A stretch of 35,156 nt of DNA, taken from positions 1 through 35,156 of the forward strand of contig JAMYHX010000457.1 in the NCBI GenBank assembly GCA_025529335.1, read 5' to 3'. A program made the translations under genes and the position numbers. Positions 21,732 through 33,640 of this stretch are shown here, piece after piece; position 1 is the stretch's first letter; each line of letters begins with the position of its first letter. The notes beneath the pieces are model-generated. The model ran no database searches. It was not told where the DNA came from and worked only from the letters and a program-made list of their open reading frames with translations. This DNA comes from Rhizopus sp. PT2906 (taxonomy: Eukaryota; Mucoromycota; Mucoromycetes; Mucorales; Rhizopodaceae).

Positions 21732-23735
21732 AATATAAATCAGGGGTGAACAAGTTTTTTGGGTTAAAAGCCCCCCATCTCGGCGCGCGCTTAGCAAGTC
21801 TTTGAGCCTTCCCCTTTGATTAAATCAAATCAAGGGTATTTCTAGAATAAATTATAAATGAAAGGTGTTACAGGCAAGTAAATGCATGGGTGATACAAGT
21901 GTAACTCGTTCATCTGTCATTAAATGAAAAGGTAACATTTTATAATGGTAAGGCTTGACATTGAGGAATCACTTTTATAGAAATTTTCGAGTGCTGTTTA
22001 AAAAAGATCAAGAGAATAATGAAATATGTAGTTCTGAAACCATAGCAACGTGTTCCCTCCTTTTTTCCCTTTGTGTTGCTATGTTACACTACATATATGC
22101 CTGGTGCAGATAATGACATCCAGAAGAGAAGAAAAAATTAATATAGCCATAAAAAGGATCTTGATCGCTGTCTAATTATCTGTCTGCTTCCTTTACTATT
22201 TTTTTTAACTTGTAGAATACGCGTACCATGACGCCCTTTGAGATTATGCAGATACAACCTGCATGAATTGCATACGAACGTGCACGAAAACGCGCATAGT
22301 TACTCATCTGATCTTGTCTATTCTCAAGTTAGAAGCGCATAATCGAGTTGGATTGACTTTAAAAGGAGAAATAAATAAAAAATTTTTTCTCCAGAAAGAA
22401 AAAAAAAAAAGGCTAGTCTCCAAGATTTTCTTTATCAGCGATTTAACTGTATACGTCTTGATACACAAGGACAAAGTGATGACTCATTTTTTACCAGGGG
22501 GCCATTCACTTTTATATTAATCAAAACAAATGAAAGAATACAACTCTTTAATGTTTATAATCAGCTTAAACGTATATCCATATGAAGTGTAATCATCAAC
22601 TGCGTTTTAAAAAAAAAAGTCTTTCTCTTTTCTAGTCTTTTCTTGCAGCCTATTTACTTTAGGAGTTGCATAAACGTGAAAATGAAATATTCAAAGGAGA
22701 AAAAAACTGGATCTTTCAAGATATCTAGAGACTTCAAAAAAGGAAAAAAAAAGAGCACTTCGATTTAAGCAATCAGGGATATCAGCCAAATAGTGTCCCT
22801 TACTATATGAATAAAGTAATCCAGCAACTTGGACATTCACCAAATGAAGAAATAAGGTATGCATACAGGTTATTTCCCCTTTTTCTTGTATGAGCCAGAC
22901 CACTAGATAATATGGTAGATGCTATTTACCAAAATGAAATGCAATGCAGGCAAAGGCACATAACGAGTAAAGAAAAATAAATAAAGACCAAAAGACCAAA
23001 GAAAATCTTTAACTTGCACAACCCCTTGCACCCCAAGACTCCTTTTTTTTGCATATATATTCTCACTGCCCCGACCCCCTCCTTTTGGATGTCTCATGAT
23101 AACATAAAGCCGAATTTATAAGTTTTATCCTACAAACGTAAAGTAGAGTAAATACGATTACATGATATCAACAGGAGGCGGTCTTTCTTCTCACTTTATT
23201 ATTATCAGTATGGGTTGTACAAGTCCTAACTATTCTTACAAATACTCCATTGTTCCTTTTCAAAAGATCGATCGTAATGTGTTTGAAGTCATATCTACGT
23301 TATACTAATGTATTATGCGGTTTAAATAGAAATATAAAAAACATATTACATAACTGCATGTTACTATGCAGTGTATGTGCGTTCTAGACGTTTATAAATG
23401 TATTTACTTCATGTGGCGTCGCAGTAAAATTAGAATGGGGTTTACTCCGGGGCTATTTTTGACGTTGGAATAGGTCTTCTCAAAAAGGAAACGTAATTTT
23501 TTAAATAGATGAGGCGGCAGGTTCGGGCGAATACGATCAATATGGAAACGAGAAATATTATTATTAGTTTAATTTTAAGCTTTGGGATATGTATAAACAC
23601 CCTTTGTTGCATAGTAACCATTGTTGATCATTAATATTTGCCAATGGTTACATCGTATCACCCTTCTCTTTTCCATTTTCCCCCTTAATCTATCGCACCC
23701 CCCAAAGTCGCGCCCTACACCCCCCACTGAAAACA

Positions 23736-23743
23736 TATAAAAG
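23736..23743 (+). promoter_or_regulatory. TATA box of the bHLH gene
   Basis: TATAAAAG lies 72 bp upstream of the ATG at 23815 and is preceded by C-rich blocks that could bind zinc-finger regulators. Confidence 0.55.
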
Positions 23744-23814
23744 ACAGAACAGATTTCATCTTTTTCTTTTATTTGTTTGTCTTTTTCTAATAAATCATTT
23801 CTTAAATAATAAAC

Positions 23815-25014
23815 ATGCCTTCCGAAAAGTTTAGGATCACCACCAACGGTCAATCCCTACGTAACCCTAACAACGCTTTTTTTGGTATTGTCATAAAGAA
23901 ATGTATACACATATAGAATATTAAATCTGTTTTACATTTCATAGATATGACACTGTCACCCAATCTGACTTTGGATGAAAGGTACTTTTTTTATTGTTCT
24001 ACACGTACTGGTTACTAAAATCACATCTACAGTAGTGACATCTCCGCACACAACGACAGACGATCGGCACATAATGCCCTGGAGCGTCAAAGACGGGAGC
24101 ATCTCAATATGAAGTTTCAACAGCTTGCCCATGCGTTACCTTCACTACAGTCCGTACGTAGACCGAGCAAGACGATGATTGTTGCTAAATCCCTCGAGTT
24201 TGGTAAATACCTCTTGTACCTGACAAGCTATACTTGTATTATTAACATCTATTTATCAGTTTCTTCAAGCTTAAAAAGAGAATCTAACTATATGTCAGAA
24301 ATTCAAAGACTACGCCAAGAAAATGAAAAGCTACGAAAGCAGGCACAACTGGCTGCTGCCAATCTGAAAAAGCACCAACAAAAACAACAACAGAATGAAG
24401 ACAAAGAAACCACCTCATCTGAAGACAATATGTCATCTGCTACTACATTATGTGGCAAAAGAAAGAGTGCAGATGCACAACTTTCACCACCACCTACACC
24501 CAAGTCATTAAAGGAAACAAAGAAGGCTATTGAGAGTGATGAAAACAATGACCGACCACAAAAGAAAAGAATGATAATAAAACAAGAAAAGGAAGAGAAC
24601 GAATCACTCTTGAGTGAATCAGCCACACAAATAAGAAATCAAGCCGAGAAAGAAGTAAAGCCGGTAATCAATCATGTTTACCCCAATGTTACAAACAGCA
24701 ACTATTTTGATATGACATCGTTTGTTTCATCACCTTTACCTTCCAATCATAATAACAACTTGATGTATATGAATACACCCATGACCATGTATGATAACAC
24801 TCGTTTACTCTCCAACGTTCAAACGTCAACGTCAGATTCGTACAACAGTATGATCAATCCTATGCTCTTTGCTCCCTATTATATTCCTACTGATGAATGT
24901 AAGTCATTATTATTATTATTATTTATTTATATGTTATTTATTTATATACTAATTTATTTTATTTATATAGTAAATTATTATGAACAAGGAATTGATCAAC
25001 TCTATCTACCATGA
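23815..25014 (+). CDS. bHLH-leucine-zipper transcription factor
   Basis: Exons are 23815-23884, 23945-23981, 24033-24202, 24260-24898 and 24971-25014 (introns 60, 51, 57 and 72 nt), giving 319 aa. The bHLH spans about 40-93. The basic region HNALERQRREHL keeps the His, Glu and Arg typical of E-box (CACGTG-class) binders, and helix 2 is SKTMIVAKSLEFV. A short zipper or coiled coil follows directly (IQRLRQENEKLRKQ, about 100-130), so the architecture is Max/Myc-like. The middle is low-complexity with KR-rich patches (QKKRMIIKQEKEE), and the end is Asn/Ser/Tyr-rich. The ATG at 24109 is inside the basic helix and cannot be the start. Introns 3 and 4 are multiples of three and free of stops, so retention would keep the frame. 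The orthologue is not recognised more closely. Confidence 0.88.
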
Positions 25015-28000
25015 TTTGCTATACCCGCCTATTCATTCTCTTTACTCTTTATTTAATATTCCCCTTTCTTTATATCTTATAACGCGTTTTTAAAGCGCAG
25101 GAATATCTCATGTTATATTTACAGTACAGGATTCAAGTAAATACGACATGATAGGATTACTTTATTTGTATATGTGTATAAGCAATTCAATTTTGTATAA
25201 AATAAATCCTTTTAAAAATCGATCAAAATTTTCGTTTGACGTATTTTTTAGATTACACATAGTTTTGTACTCCCCATACGAACGCGTTCATGGGTTCTAA
25301 TGACCATCGCCGCTGTAGGTTGATGCATCCTGATATATAAAATATCGCTCACGAGACTATAGATCGATTTTCATAGGCTTTCTTTTGTTCCTATGGTTAC
25401 CTTATAATTATTCCTGTTTCAAATCCTATGCGCGGTACCACCTCATCTTTTGCTCTTAGTTCAAAATTGGAAATAATCCACCGATCGTTATTTGAAGATG
25501 TCCGTACACCATTCTCAATATGCCATTTTAGGTATATAGCCATGTACAGCAATCGAGACTTTTTTTTTAAAAAAAAAAGTGACATATTTAGCAATTTAGC
25601 TCAGTGTCATTGAACCTATTTAGAAGTTGGTTTAAACTATTTCAGGAGATTCATGCAACTAAAAAAGTTAGAGGTTATGCGAGAGTTTAGTGGAAAAGAA
25701 AAAAGACTAGCCTCAAGGCAGAAGGAGACAAAGAGATGTAGTCATTATGATCATTAATTATCATGTTTTTTCTTTATTAGAACCGTAGCAATACAACTCT
25801 GATTCTCCTTTTATCAGGGTCGTCATTGTATAAATGTAGTACAACCAGATAAAAAAAGTCTCCTTATTAACATAATAAAATATACTAGAGATTTGTGTTG
25901 GGACAATATGAGGGCGTTCATGGTAGTTTCTTTATACTTGAAAGTGCGAATACAACTCTTATTGAAGAGAATGACGACATCAGGTGTCCAAGTAACTTAA
26001 TTGTTTGTTAACGTCAAACCTTATTTATAATAATATTGAGGTTTGGACCAATGCATCATATTGGCGCAACGGAGTTTGACATCAACTTTGATAGTTGCAA
26101 TTCAAATGTCACCATTTGTCGACAGCAGACTTTTATTAAAGAAAACGTGAAGCTGTTTTCATATATAACTTCGTATTGCAAGTATAAAGTAGACATTACA
26201 CCAATAAAAGAACTTTGGGCGGAACTTCTGTAAGGGTCCACCCCAAACATATTTGATTCTGTGATTAGGAGCAATTAATTAAACCACTCTAATTATAATA
26301 GCTTAACTAGAGAGGTAATCTCAATTTGCTGCGCATTTGTTAGCTACTAGTGCCCTCGAAATTCTCCTTTTGATGCTACTACTTTCTCTCCCTGCTTCAT
26401 ACCGTTTTTACATTTAGTTCCGAGGAAGTCATTAATGGCTGTCCATTAGGGAGAGACAAATTATTTCTATTTTTGTCATCCTGATAGATGTTGGTACACT
26501 CTTTTTCAACATCCGCTTGAGCCCTGAAAGGCCCTCTCAATTTAAACCGTCTTACAGAACTTCTTAATGTTACTTGATACAATGCTTGGCTGTTATACAA
26601 TATAATATTCCAAGTGTGTCTCAACCAAGCCATTGTATAGTATTTCCGCGATACACGTAATGCATTTATTTCCTTAATAGATGATTTTGGCCGTGCGTGA
26701 TCAGTTCTACCATTTAAGCTGAACTGAGATGCATATTATATATTTGGTAAATCAACCTCCCTCTTTCTTGCCTCTTGGTGTCGCTATAGCGAATATCGGA
26801 GCAGATTTTTGACGTAAAGTTGTTGTCATGGACATATATTTTTTTCTCCTGTTTCATGTTTGATAAAAGTAAACAATATCAGTGGCGTTACTACATTGTT
26901 TTTATGACTACTGGCATAGCTTTTTATGCGACCTAGTGGCGTATAATCCGAACAACAAACATTGCTTTATAAGGTAATTCCCTCGTTTTAATAATAAAAG
27001 AAGCTTCTATACTATTCTCAAAACTAAGGACTTTTAGTCCGATCAAAAGAATAACAAGAATATCATTTATTAATCTGCACTGTTCATGCTTGGAGCTTTG
27101 ATTATAAGCGATACACAAGTACTCATTCAATACAAATAAATAAATGCATGTATCTTACACAAATCCTATTTGATTTACAAATAAAGAAGTTATGCTCCAG
27201 TACTTGTCTACTAAAATTTACGCTGCAGCTGAAGATGAACAGTGGTATGGGGAAAACTTGAAGATTTTTACAGATTTAACACAAGCCTAACAAGGTAACC
27301 ATGATTACCAAAATGGACTTGACATATTAATTAGATTCGCTTGTTCTATTTTTAAACAATACTATTCTTTGCTTCTTTGAGTTGAGCCTTTCTATACTAG
27401 TCTCAGTGCCTATGAAGGCTGAATAGACTAAGATCGCAAAGATGCGTGAATTGAACCCTTTTGTTGCGCTGAATATGGTATCTGTGAATGAGAAGTAGTA
27501 GGGTTCAATATTCGGTCGTAATGTACGATTGCCAGGGATTTGCAGCCATTATGACTACATCCATTTCACTATAACGTAGCGCTTAAAGATAGACGCCTTT
27601 TATTAGTTTACATAAGATGTAAAGAAAAAAAGCTTAGTGTATCAGTTTATACCACAGAAGAGGAATCATTGACAATTTCCTGAAACAGACATAGCCTTGT
27701 AGACGACTGATTATCTGTTGTATGAAAAGGCTTCTAAATTGAGACACTAAAAGCTCTTTATTGTTACTCGTTATTCCATGGTGCTGTAGCTGTAATTAGA
27801 TAAAGGTAATTCCTATAGATTCTTCGCTCCTCTCAAAAGCGCAAATAATTATATGATAGTTATGTGACACCTCTTGACACGCTTAAAAGCTGATTTTATT
27901 TCTTCCTAAAGATTAAGACATGACGCTTCCATCTGTTACAGAAGATATGTACAGTGCTATAAAGTCTGATCAGTTTACTAACAGATGCGGCTGTAATTAA

Positions 28001-29198
28001 AAGAGAAGTAGGTGAATCGGAATGCAAGTAGAGGTCATAGAAGGGTGCAGCTGCAACTTACATCAGTAGAAAACTCTGTGGCATGATTGGTTATGCTTAT
28101 ATCTCTTGATAAACATGCTGTTACTGTATAGTCATTAGTTTCTCTAAGCAAAAAGGAAACCTTGTTATTGGCCTTAATAGGAAACACCGATTACTGCCTT
28201 CTGTTCTCGTTACTCCAAGCAAATGCTGTACTCATATACGCTGGGCATGTTAGTATTGGTAAGGAAGCAGAGAGTCTATGTCATGTGATATCCATCTCTA
28301 ATCTAACCTGCAATTTGATCAAACAAATTACTGCGGCTATTAGGCTAATTTAAAATGTTAATATATTGTGAAATGAAAGCTTATCAAGGAATCGAGAATA
28401 CAGTATTATATTTGAATAACTAACTTAAACTACTTGAAACAGTCATATGACAAAGGGGCTGTTTGAAGGAGAAAGGAAGAGGAGGGGGGCTGAAGGAGCA
28501 TATCTCTATCTGTTCATTATTGCTGATAATTAGCTCACGGACATAAAATTGTAATAAATATGTCGTAATATGCACTAAGCATATTGATAACTATAAACAT
28601 GCAAGCAGCTTCGGGGGCATGTGCCATTTGTTTTTGAAATTATGGTTAGTGTAATCTTTTGACATCCACAAACTTGGATTTATGTTAAACTGATCATTTT
28701 TTAAGTACAAGTTTTTGGATTGAAGTTTACCTTCTTTTCGTTGGAATCTTGGTCTTGGTGGTGTTTGTATTTGGCTAAAACAACATGGACGTTCGCCAAC
28801 ATTTCTTAAGCTGAACAAGATCTTTCTCAAGTTACACACTGCTGTTAGACCACGATTCCATGATTTGGTTGGCGAGTAGTTTTTACATCAGAGATGAAAA
28901 CTGACGACATTATCAATTTATCAAAAAAAGGTAACGACAACTTACATAGTAATTGCTGGAGAGTAAAGACATCTTCTAATGACTATATCATGTGTTTTGA
29001 GTGAATATTACAAGATAGTGTATTTCTAATCGTCCAATTTTAGGTTAAAATCCTGCATGGTGCGTTCTCCCTAAAACCTGAATTTCAGTTTTCTTTGTCT
29101 CAATTTTTTGATGAACACTACGCGCACGAGGAAATACGGGTTTTGCTATTTGCACAGCACATCTGCACAGCATTTTCGAAATTAGTGACGTAAGCAAT
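25015..29198. other. Long gene-poor region, probably decayed transposon DNA
   Basis: About 4.2 kb in which no frame over roughly 85 codons is open and none resembles a family I know. A near-perfect palindrome of 9 T and 10 A occurs at about 25558-25580. A D-arm-like sequence on the minus strand near 26700-26740 could not be folded into a tRNA. The flanking elements suggest old transposon debris, but I cannot name any in this interval. Confidence 0.45.
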
Positions 29199-29600
29199 TC
29201 ATCTTACACTAGATAAACTACACCCACACAACACTATGTACAAAGCTGAAGTATAAGAGAAGCATTCAGTCCTTAAAAAATTGTAGACAATGCTTTTAGA
29301 GACCTTGAGGCCCTGAAACATTTGAAGTAGTTGCTCCGTTACTTGCTCCAAGACGGCTGAAGGATTCTCATCTATGTACTCCAAGATCACTTGCTTGTAT
29401 CCTTCATGAAGTATACGCGAGCGGCCGGCTTTCTTATGCTTTATTAAAATATTATCAGGATCCGTTTTGTACATTTGAGCCCATCTTTGAGCTGTGCGAA
29501 CATAACTACCTAATTGTTTCGCAGAAGCTGAAGCACTTATAACTTTCTCAAACATCAGTTTAAAGAATCTAACTTTGTCTTGATCCGTATAAAGCGTATA
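29199..29600 (-). mobile_element. Truncated Tc1/mariner-like transposase N-terminus
   Basis: The minus-strand frame is open from about 29600 (YTDQDKVRFFKLMFEKV) with an ATG at 29555. It encodes a helix-turn-helix unit (AKQLGSYVRTAQRWAQMY), a GRSR-type linker (KKAGRSRILHEGYKQVI), and a second unit (EQVTEQLLQMFQGLKVSKSIVYNFLRTEC). This is the paired-like DNA-binding half found in Tc1/mariner transposases, and I recall very similar elements from Mucorales. The catalytic DDE/D half is missing: after LRTEC the frame turns to unrelated residues and stops. No terminal inverted repeats were identified. It is a dead fragment. Confidence 0.65.
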
Positions 29601-29750
29601 CGATCACTTTGTCGATACAACCTTCAGCAAGCGAAATCAATCAATGATTCACGTGACATTAGAATTTAACAATTGCGAATTTTACTCTTGGCATCAGTGT
29701 CAATAACTTTTGAATATACTATATATCAACTGGGTTAGGGGTAGTTGGTT

Positions 29751-29774
29751 TCCCCCCCCCACACACACACACAC
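29751..29774. repeat. Poly-C / AC microsatellite
   Basis: A run of C followed by about seven AC units. It is not a telomeric repeat. Confidence 0.75.
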
Positions 29775-30557
29775 GCTACAGCACTTGGGAGTATGATGGG
29801 CCACTTCCCGATTTTCTTTTATCACCACCCTCTATTTGATAGAGACGAGCAACCTGAACACTTGAGTTATCTTAGTTGTTAAGTTTATTTATATTTTATT
29901 TTATTAACTATCGTATTAGCTATTAGCTCCCCTTTAACACAAACTGAAATTTTCTTTGGAAAGATTATAGACTACCAATTTCTTAACGATTGATCGCTTG
30001 TAAACAAAAGGATTTTCTTATTTGACGTACAGTATACAGTGAAAATGATAAAGCTGTTTATTAAACATATATGAGATTTTTTTTTTGGGAATGACACAGC
30101 AAAGGAAATGAGGCCAGCTTTACATGAATCTTCGTTGATTGTGTTTTCCCAGGGGAAAAGTCCAGATCAGTGCAAATGAAGAATTGATCAAATAAAAATT
30201 GAAAACTTCTGATTGGTTACATCAAAAGCTTGACATAGCAGGCGTTCTCAATTTATACTGTTTATTGCGCATTTGCGCACTGGTACAGGTACTATATAGA
30301 CATCAAGGCGATATGCTACTTCGTCAATGATCTACAGCACTTTAATACAAAATTTAGGTTGAGCCTACGCTTCTTGTACAGGATTTTTCAGTACTTTTGG
30401 AAATAATCTATTTTATTGGCAGTTTGTCTAGTGCTTTTTTTTTTGTCATATCTTCTAGGCACATTGGATAAAAAAAGTTACGGTGTATAAAGAGCATGGT
30501 ATATGATTGAGGTCTATTTTATTCACAATTTTATATTAAATACCTACAGTAAGCAAC
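29775..30557. other. AT-rich spacer between transposon fragments
   Basis: No gene is seen. A CAGTACTTTTGG at about 30390 resembles the terminal bases of Tc1-like elements, but no mirrored copy was found downstream of the next fragment. Confidence 0.4.
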
Positions 30558-31004
30558 ATGCATAAAGTTCCATCTACAAAACATGTAACAAAATCAGGAA
30601 AGCCTTACCAGAAGACTACTTCTGAATTACGTGAACTTATTATGGAAAAATATGAATCAATGAGCTGTTCTAAAGCTGAAATAAGCAGAGCTTTTGGTCT
30701 TCCCTATTTGACTGTAAACAATACTATAAACACATACGAGATTAGAGGAAGAATTCAGAAGAAAAAAACTGGATCATACGTATCAAAGTTCATTAAAATC
30801 AAAGGAGAGCATAGCCAGTTTATATTGGAGTTTCTTGAAGAAGATTGTACTTATTTAACTTTGGGGCGCACTAAGAAAAAGTTTGAAGAACAATTCAACC
30901 TATCCGTGAGCGTTCCTACAATTTGGGATGGTCAAGGTCGACCTTCGAGGTTTACAAAGACAATCGCCGTAGAGGAAGCGGTTCTCTCTTGTGCCGATAA
31001 GTGA
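30558..31004 (+). mobile_element. Transposase-like helix-turn-helix fragment (Tc1/paired type)
   Basis: An open frame of 148 codons from the ATG at 30558. It has one HTH (CSKAEISRAFGLPYLTVNNTI), here read as sigma-like/paired type, then a linker and a second region FILEFLEEDCTYLTLGRTKK followed by LSVSVPTIW. This order matches the N-terminal DNA-binding part of Tc1-like transposases. A basic, unrelated-looking tail of about 30 residues follows and no catalytic domain is present. The sequence differs clearly from the fragment at 29.2-29.6 kb, so it stems from another family. The frame is intact, so a domesticated small DNA-binding protein cannot be excluded. A 10-bp direct repeat flanks it (30540-30549 and 31013-31022). 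Confidence 0.5.
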
Positions 31005-31222
31005 GAATAAAGATACCTACAGGTAAATTAACTCAATGACACTCTTTTTCCTACATGTCTTATCTAACATTAGTTTGTGCATTTTTTGAAGACGGCAACG
31101 ATCGTACAAGACTTTATCCTTTTCAAAGTGGCTTTTACTGTTAATGCTGGATTTATCCAATCATTCTTATCCATTTCCTTTTTTGAACCTTTGAACATTT
31201 AAAGTTTTATTTTTATCCTGAA

Positions 31223-32850
31223 ATGACTGTAGCTGACGATGCTGTAACTATGAACAAGGAGGTATATATTCTACTATCACCTAGTGCTTTATATGTGCTC
31301 ACTTTATTCAGAAAATGGTAGAGGAGACACCTGCTGAAATAGAAAGAAAGAGACAGCTGAATAAGGAAAAGACAGCAAAGAAGCGTAAGCTCGCCGCTGA
31401 GAATCCGATCTATCAAGAGATCAAAAGAAGAGAGCTTGCTGAAGGAAAGAAATCAAGAAGTTGCAATAGAAAAGAGGATGACTTTAGAAATGTGGACGAC
31501 ATTCACACAGCTGTTTATTATTTTGAAGATGGTAAGCATAAATGACAATATAGGAGTTATATATCTAACTAAATGCATAGATCTTCGTAAAGTAAAGCCT
31601 TATTATTTTGAATACAAGTCATTTGCCAAAGGACGATGGCTCAATCGACCTCTTTTGGAAGTATTTGCATCCGAATTTAGAGATCGCAACGAAGAATATT
31701 ATGTAAGTTTCAAAGACACACTGCTTCAAAAGATCTAACTAAAAGCCGGCATATAGAGATATGCTATAGAGAGAGGACTTCTTACCATCAACGACAAGCC
31801 AGTGACAGCAGATACGTTGATAAAGACATCAGACGTTATTGGACACAAAATTCATCGACATGAGCCTCCATGTACAGATGAACCTATAAAGATTGTTCAT
31901 GAAGGGGACGACTTGCTTGTCATTGATAAGCCTGGAGGTATCCCTGTTCATCCTGCAGGAAGATTTAGACATAACACAGTGATTCATGTACTGAAAAAGG
32001 AACATAATATACCCAAACTTTATCGTAAGTTGATTTTAGATGCTTGGGTTTCTAGAGTGTAACCTTTTTGTTATGTTTAGCTGCTAATAGATTAGATTTA
32101 CCTACGTCTGGATTGATGCTCATTGCCAAGACTCCTGAACGTGCCAAGGATATCGAGCGTGAAATGGTTGGAGGAAAGATTAGGAAAGAATATGTATGTA
32201 GAGTAGATGGCGAATTCCCAGAGTAAGTGCAAATTTTATTCTTGTCATGCATAAGCTGATGCTTATTTATTAGAGGGGAGATCACTTGTGATGCACCTAT
32301 CAAGTGTATATCGCACAAGATGTCTGTTAATTACGTTCATGACGATGGCAAACCCTCAGTTACTAAATTTGAGAGACTTAGTTTTAATGGCAAGACGAGC
32401 GTTGTTCGTTGTAAGCCATTGACTGGACGTACACATCAAATCAGGGTTCATTTGAGATACTTGGGTTATCCTATATCCAATGATCCACTTTACGGTAATA
32501 AAACCACTTGGGCACCAATGATACGGCCAGGAGAAAAGATGACAAGCGAAGATGCCAGGCTGTTGGTAGACAAACTGTTTGAATATTCGCCAATGGAAGA
32601 CTGGGGTGAACTCTGCCTTGTGCCGAATGCACCAAAGACACAAATTGAACTAGATGACTCAAGATGCCCAGAGTGTAGTTGCTCTCTTACTTTTGCCAAG
32701 AAATATGAACAATTGTGCATCTATTTACACGCCTGGCGATATGCTAGTGACAATTGGAACTATGAAACTGAGCTTCCTTTTTGGGCTAAAGAAGACTTTA
32801 ATGAAGAAGATGCGCCTTTAAAATATCAAACTATTATTCCAGATCAATAA
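31223..32850 (+). CDS. RNA pseudouridine synthase, RluA family (RPUSD2 / Pus9 / Rib2 type)
   Basis: Isomerises uridine to pseudouridine; yeast Pus9 and Rib2/Pus8 act on position 32 of mitochondrial and cytosolic tRNAs. Exons are 31223-31261, 31312-31531, 31581-31702, 31757-32024, 32081-32222 and 32274-32850 (introns 50, 49, 54, 56 and 51 nt), giving 455 aa. A lysine-rich N-terminus is followed by an S4-like part (about 104-150: RYAIERGLLTINDKPV). The catalytic domain opens with IVHEGDDLLVIDKPGGIPVHP and has the active-site motif NRLDLPTSGLML with catalytic Asp222. KIRKEYVCRVDGEFP and GRTHQIRVHLRYLGYPI follow, the latter being the motif III block. The C-terminal CPECSC and LHAWRY...PFWAKEDF match the extension I remember from human RPUSD2. 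No clear mitochondrial presequence is seen. It is intact although its surroundings are transposon debris. Confidence 0.94.
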
Positions 32851-33073
32851 AGCTTTTATATTTTTAGGTTGATAATTTCATCTTTTGCTCCAATTCTCCT
32901 GTCAAATCTGTTATTTCATCACTTTTTTTCACAGCAACGGAAGCCTAGCCATATTGGAGCCAACAAGTATTGTCATTGGTACGACAGACAACTCATTTTT
33001 GTATCTGTAACAAATCTAGCGCAACAAAGAAATTTACCAAAAAGGGATGAAATAGGATATTAAAATTGGGAGT

Positions 33074-33095
33074 AAACGCGTACCATTACGCGTTT
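33074..33095. repeat. Perfect hairpin (9-bp arms, 4-nt loop) followed by T run
   Basis: AAACGCGTA (33074-33082), loop CCAT and TACGCGTTT (33087-33095) pair perfectly and run into further T residues. It lies 224 bp after the pseudouridine synthase stop and upstream of the MULE remnant. It may be a transposon terminus or a 3'-end structure; the function is not known. Confidence 0.6.
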
Positions 33096-33640
33096 TTTCC
33101 TTCCTCACTATGGCAAATATACGTAAATCAAAGTGCACTGAAGCTCTTAATATAGAGGAAAGAATAACACGGCTTAATGAATCAATTAAGGAATAAAGGC
33201 AAAAACTACGCACACTAGGCAGCCTACGAGAAGGACGATGCTACAAGCACTACCTGTGATGTGGTCAACAAAACGTTTCAATGGATGATATCACGCTAAA
33301 CTTAATCAGGAACAGAGATATTCTCATGTTCTTTGATGTAGAATATGACTTTATAAAGTTATCATCTTGGTTTCGATTTATTTTAAAGTAGAACAAGAGA
33401 TAAAAATGGATTATTTATTTATTCTAACTTTATGTTGTCAGCTTGATCAAGATCATTCACGTGTAAATTATGATGAAATCCTATTTTGCACCAGATTGAA
33501 GCTATGCGCTTGTTCCTAAATGTGGCTTTATTAGACATTCATATTGAGTTTCTTTCTTTTTAAATTTTACCACGATCAACACTTGCAACACTGGAAATCC
33601 TTGCCTCCGTTGCTACTTATTTAACCGTGCTTCATACTGA

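Larger units (their letters stand above)
21617..23814. other. Gene-free spacer between SWR1 and bHLH gene
   Basis: About 2.2 kb without a frame I can assign. It contains an AT dinucleotide run (21716-21731), a 9-bp inverted repeat CATAGCAAC/GTTGCTATG (about 22041-22083), and a 16-nt motif at 22219-22234 almost shared with the hairpin at 33074-33095. A C-rich stretch at about 23682-23726 precedes the bHLH promoter. Confidence 0.5.

Noticed and set aside
24303..24626. Minus-strand 107-codon Ser/Phe/Cys-rich frame inside the bHLH gene
   Set aside because: Complement of the low-complexity Lys/Gln/Glu region; no signal of its own.
26690..26745. Possible tRNA on the minus strand
   Set aside because: A D-arm-like GTTC...GAAC with AGCTTAAATGGTA exists, but no matching anticodon arm, T-arm or acceptor stem can be formed.
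29751..29774. Telomere-like or CRISPR-like repeat
   Set aside because: A simple poly-C/AC microsatellite without spacers or a TTAGGG-type unit.
31213..31416. Minus-strand frame over the pseudouridine synthase start
   Set aside because: Lies over exons 1-2 of the intact gene and has no recognised domain.
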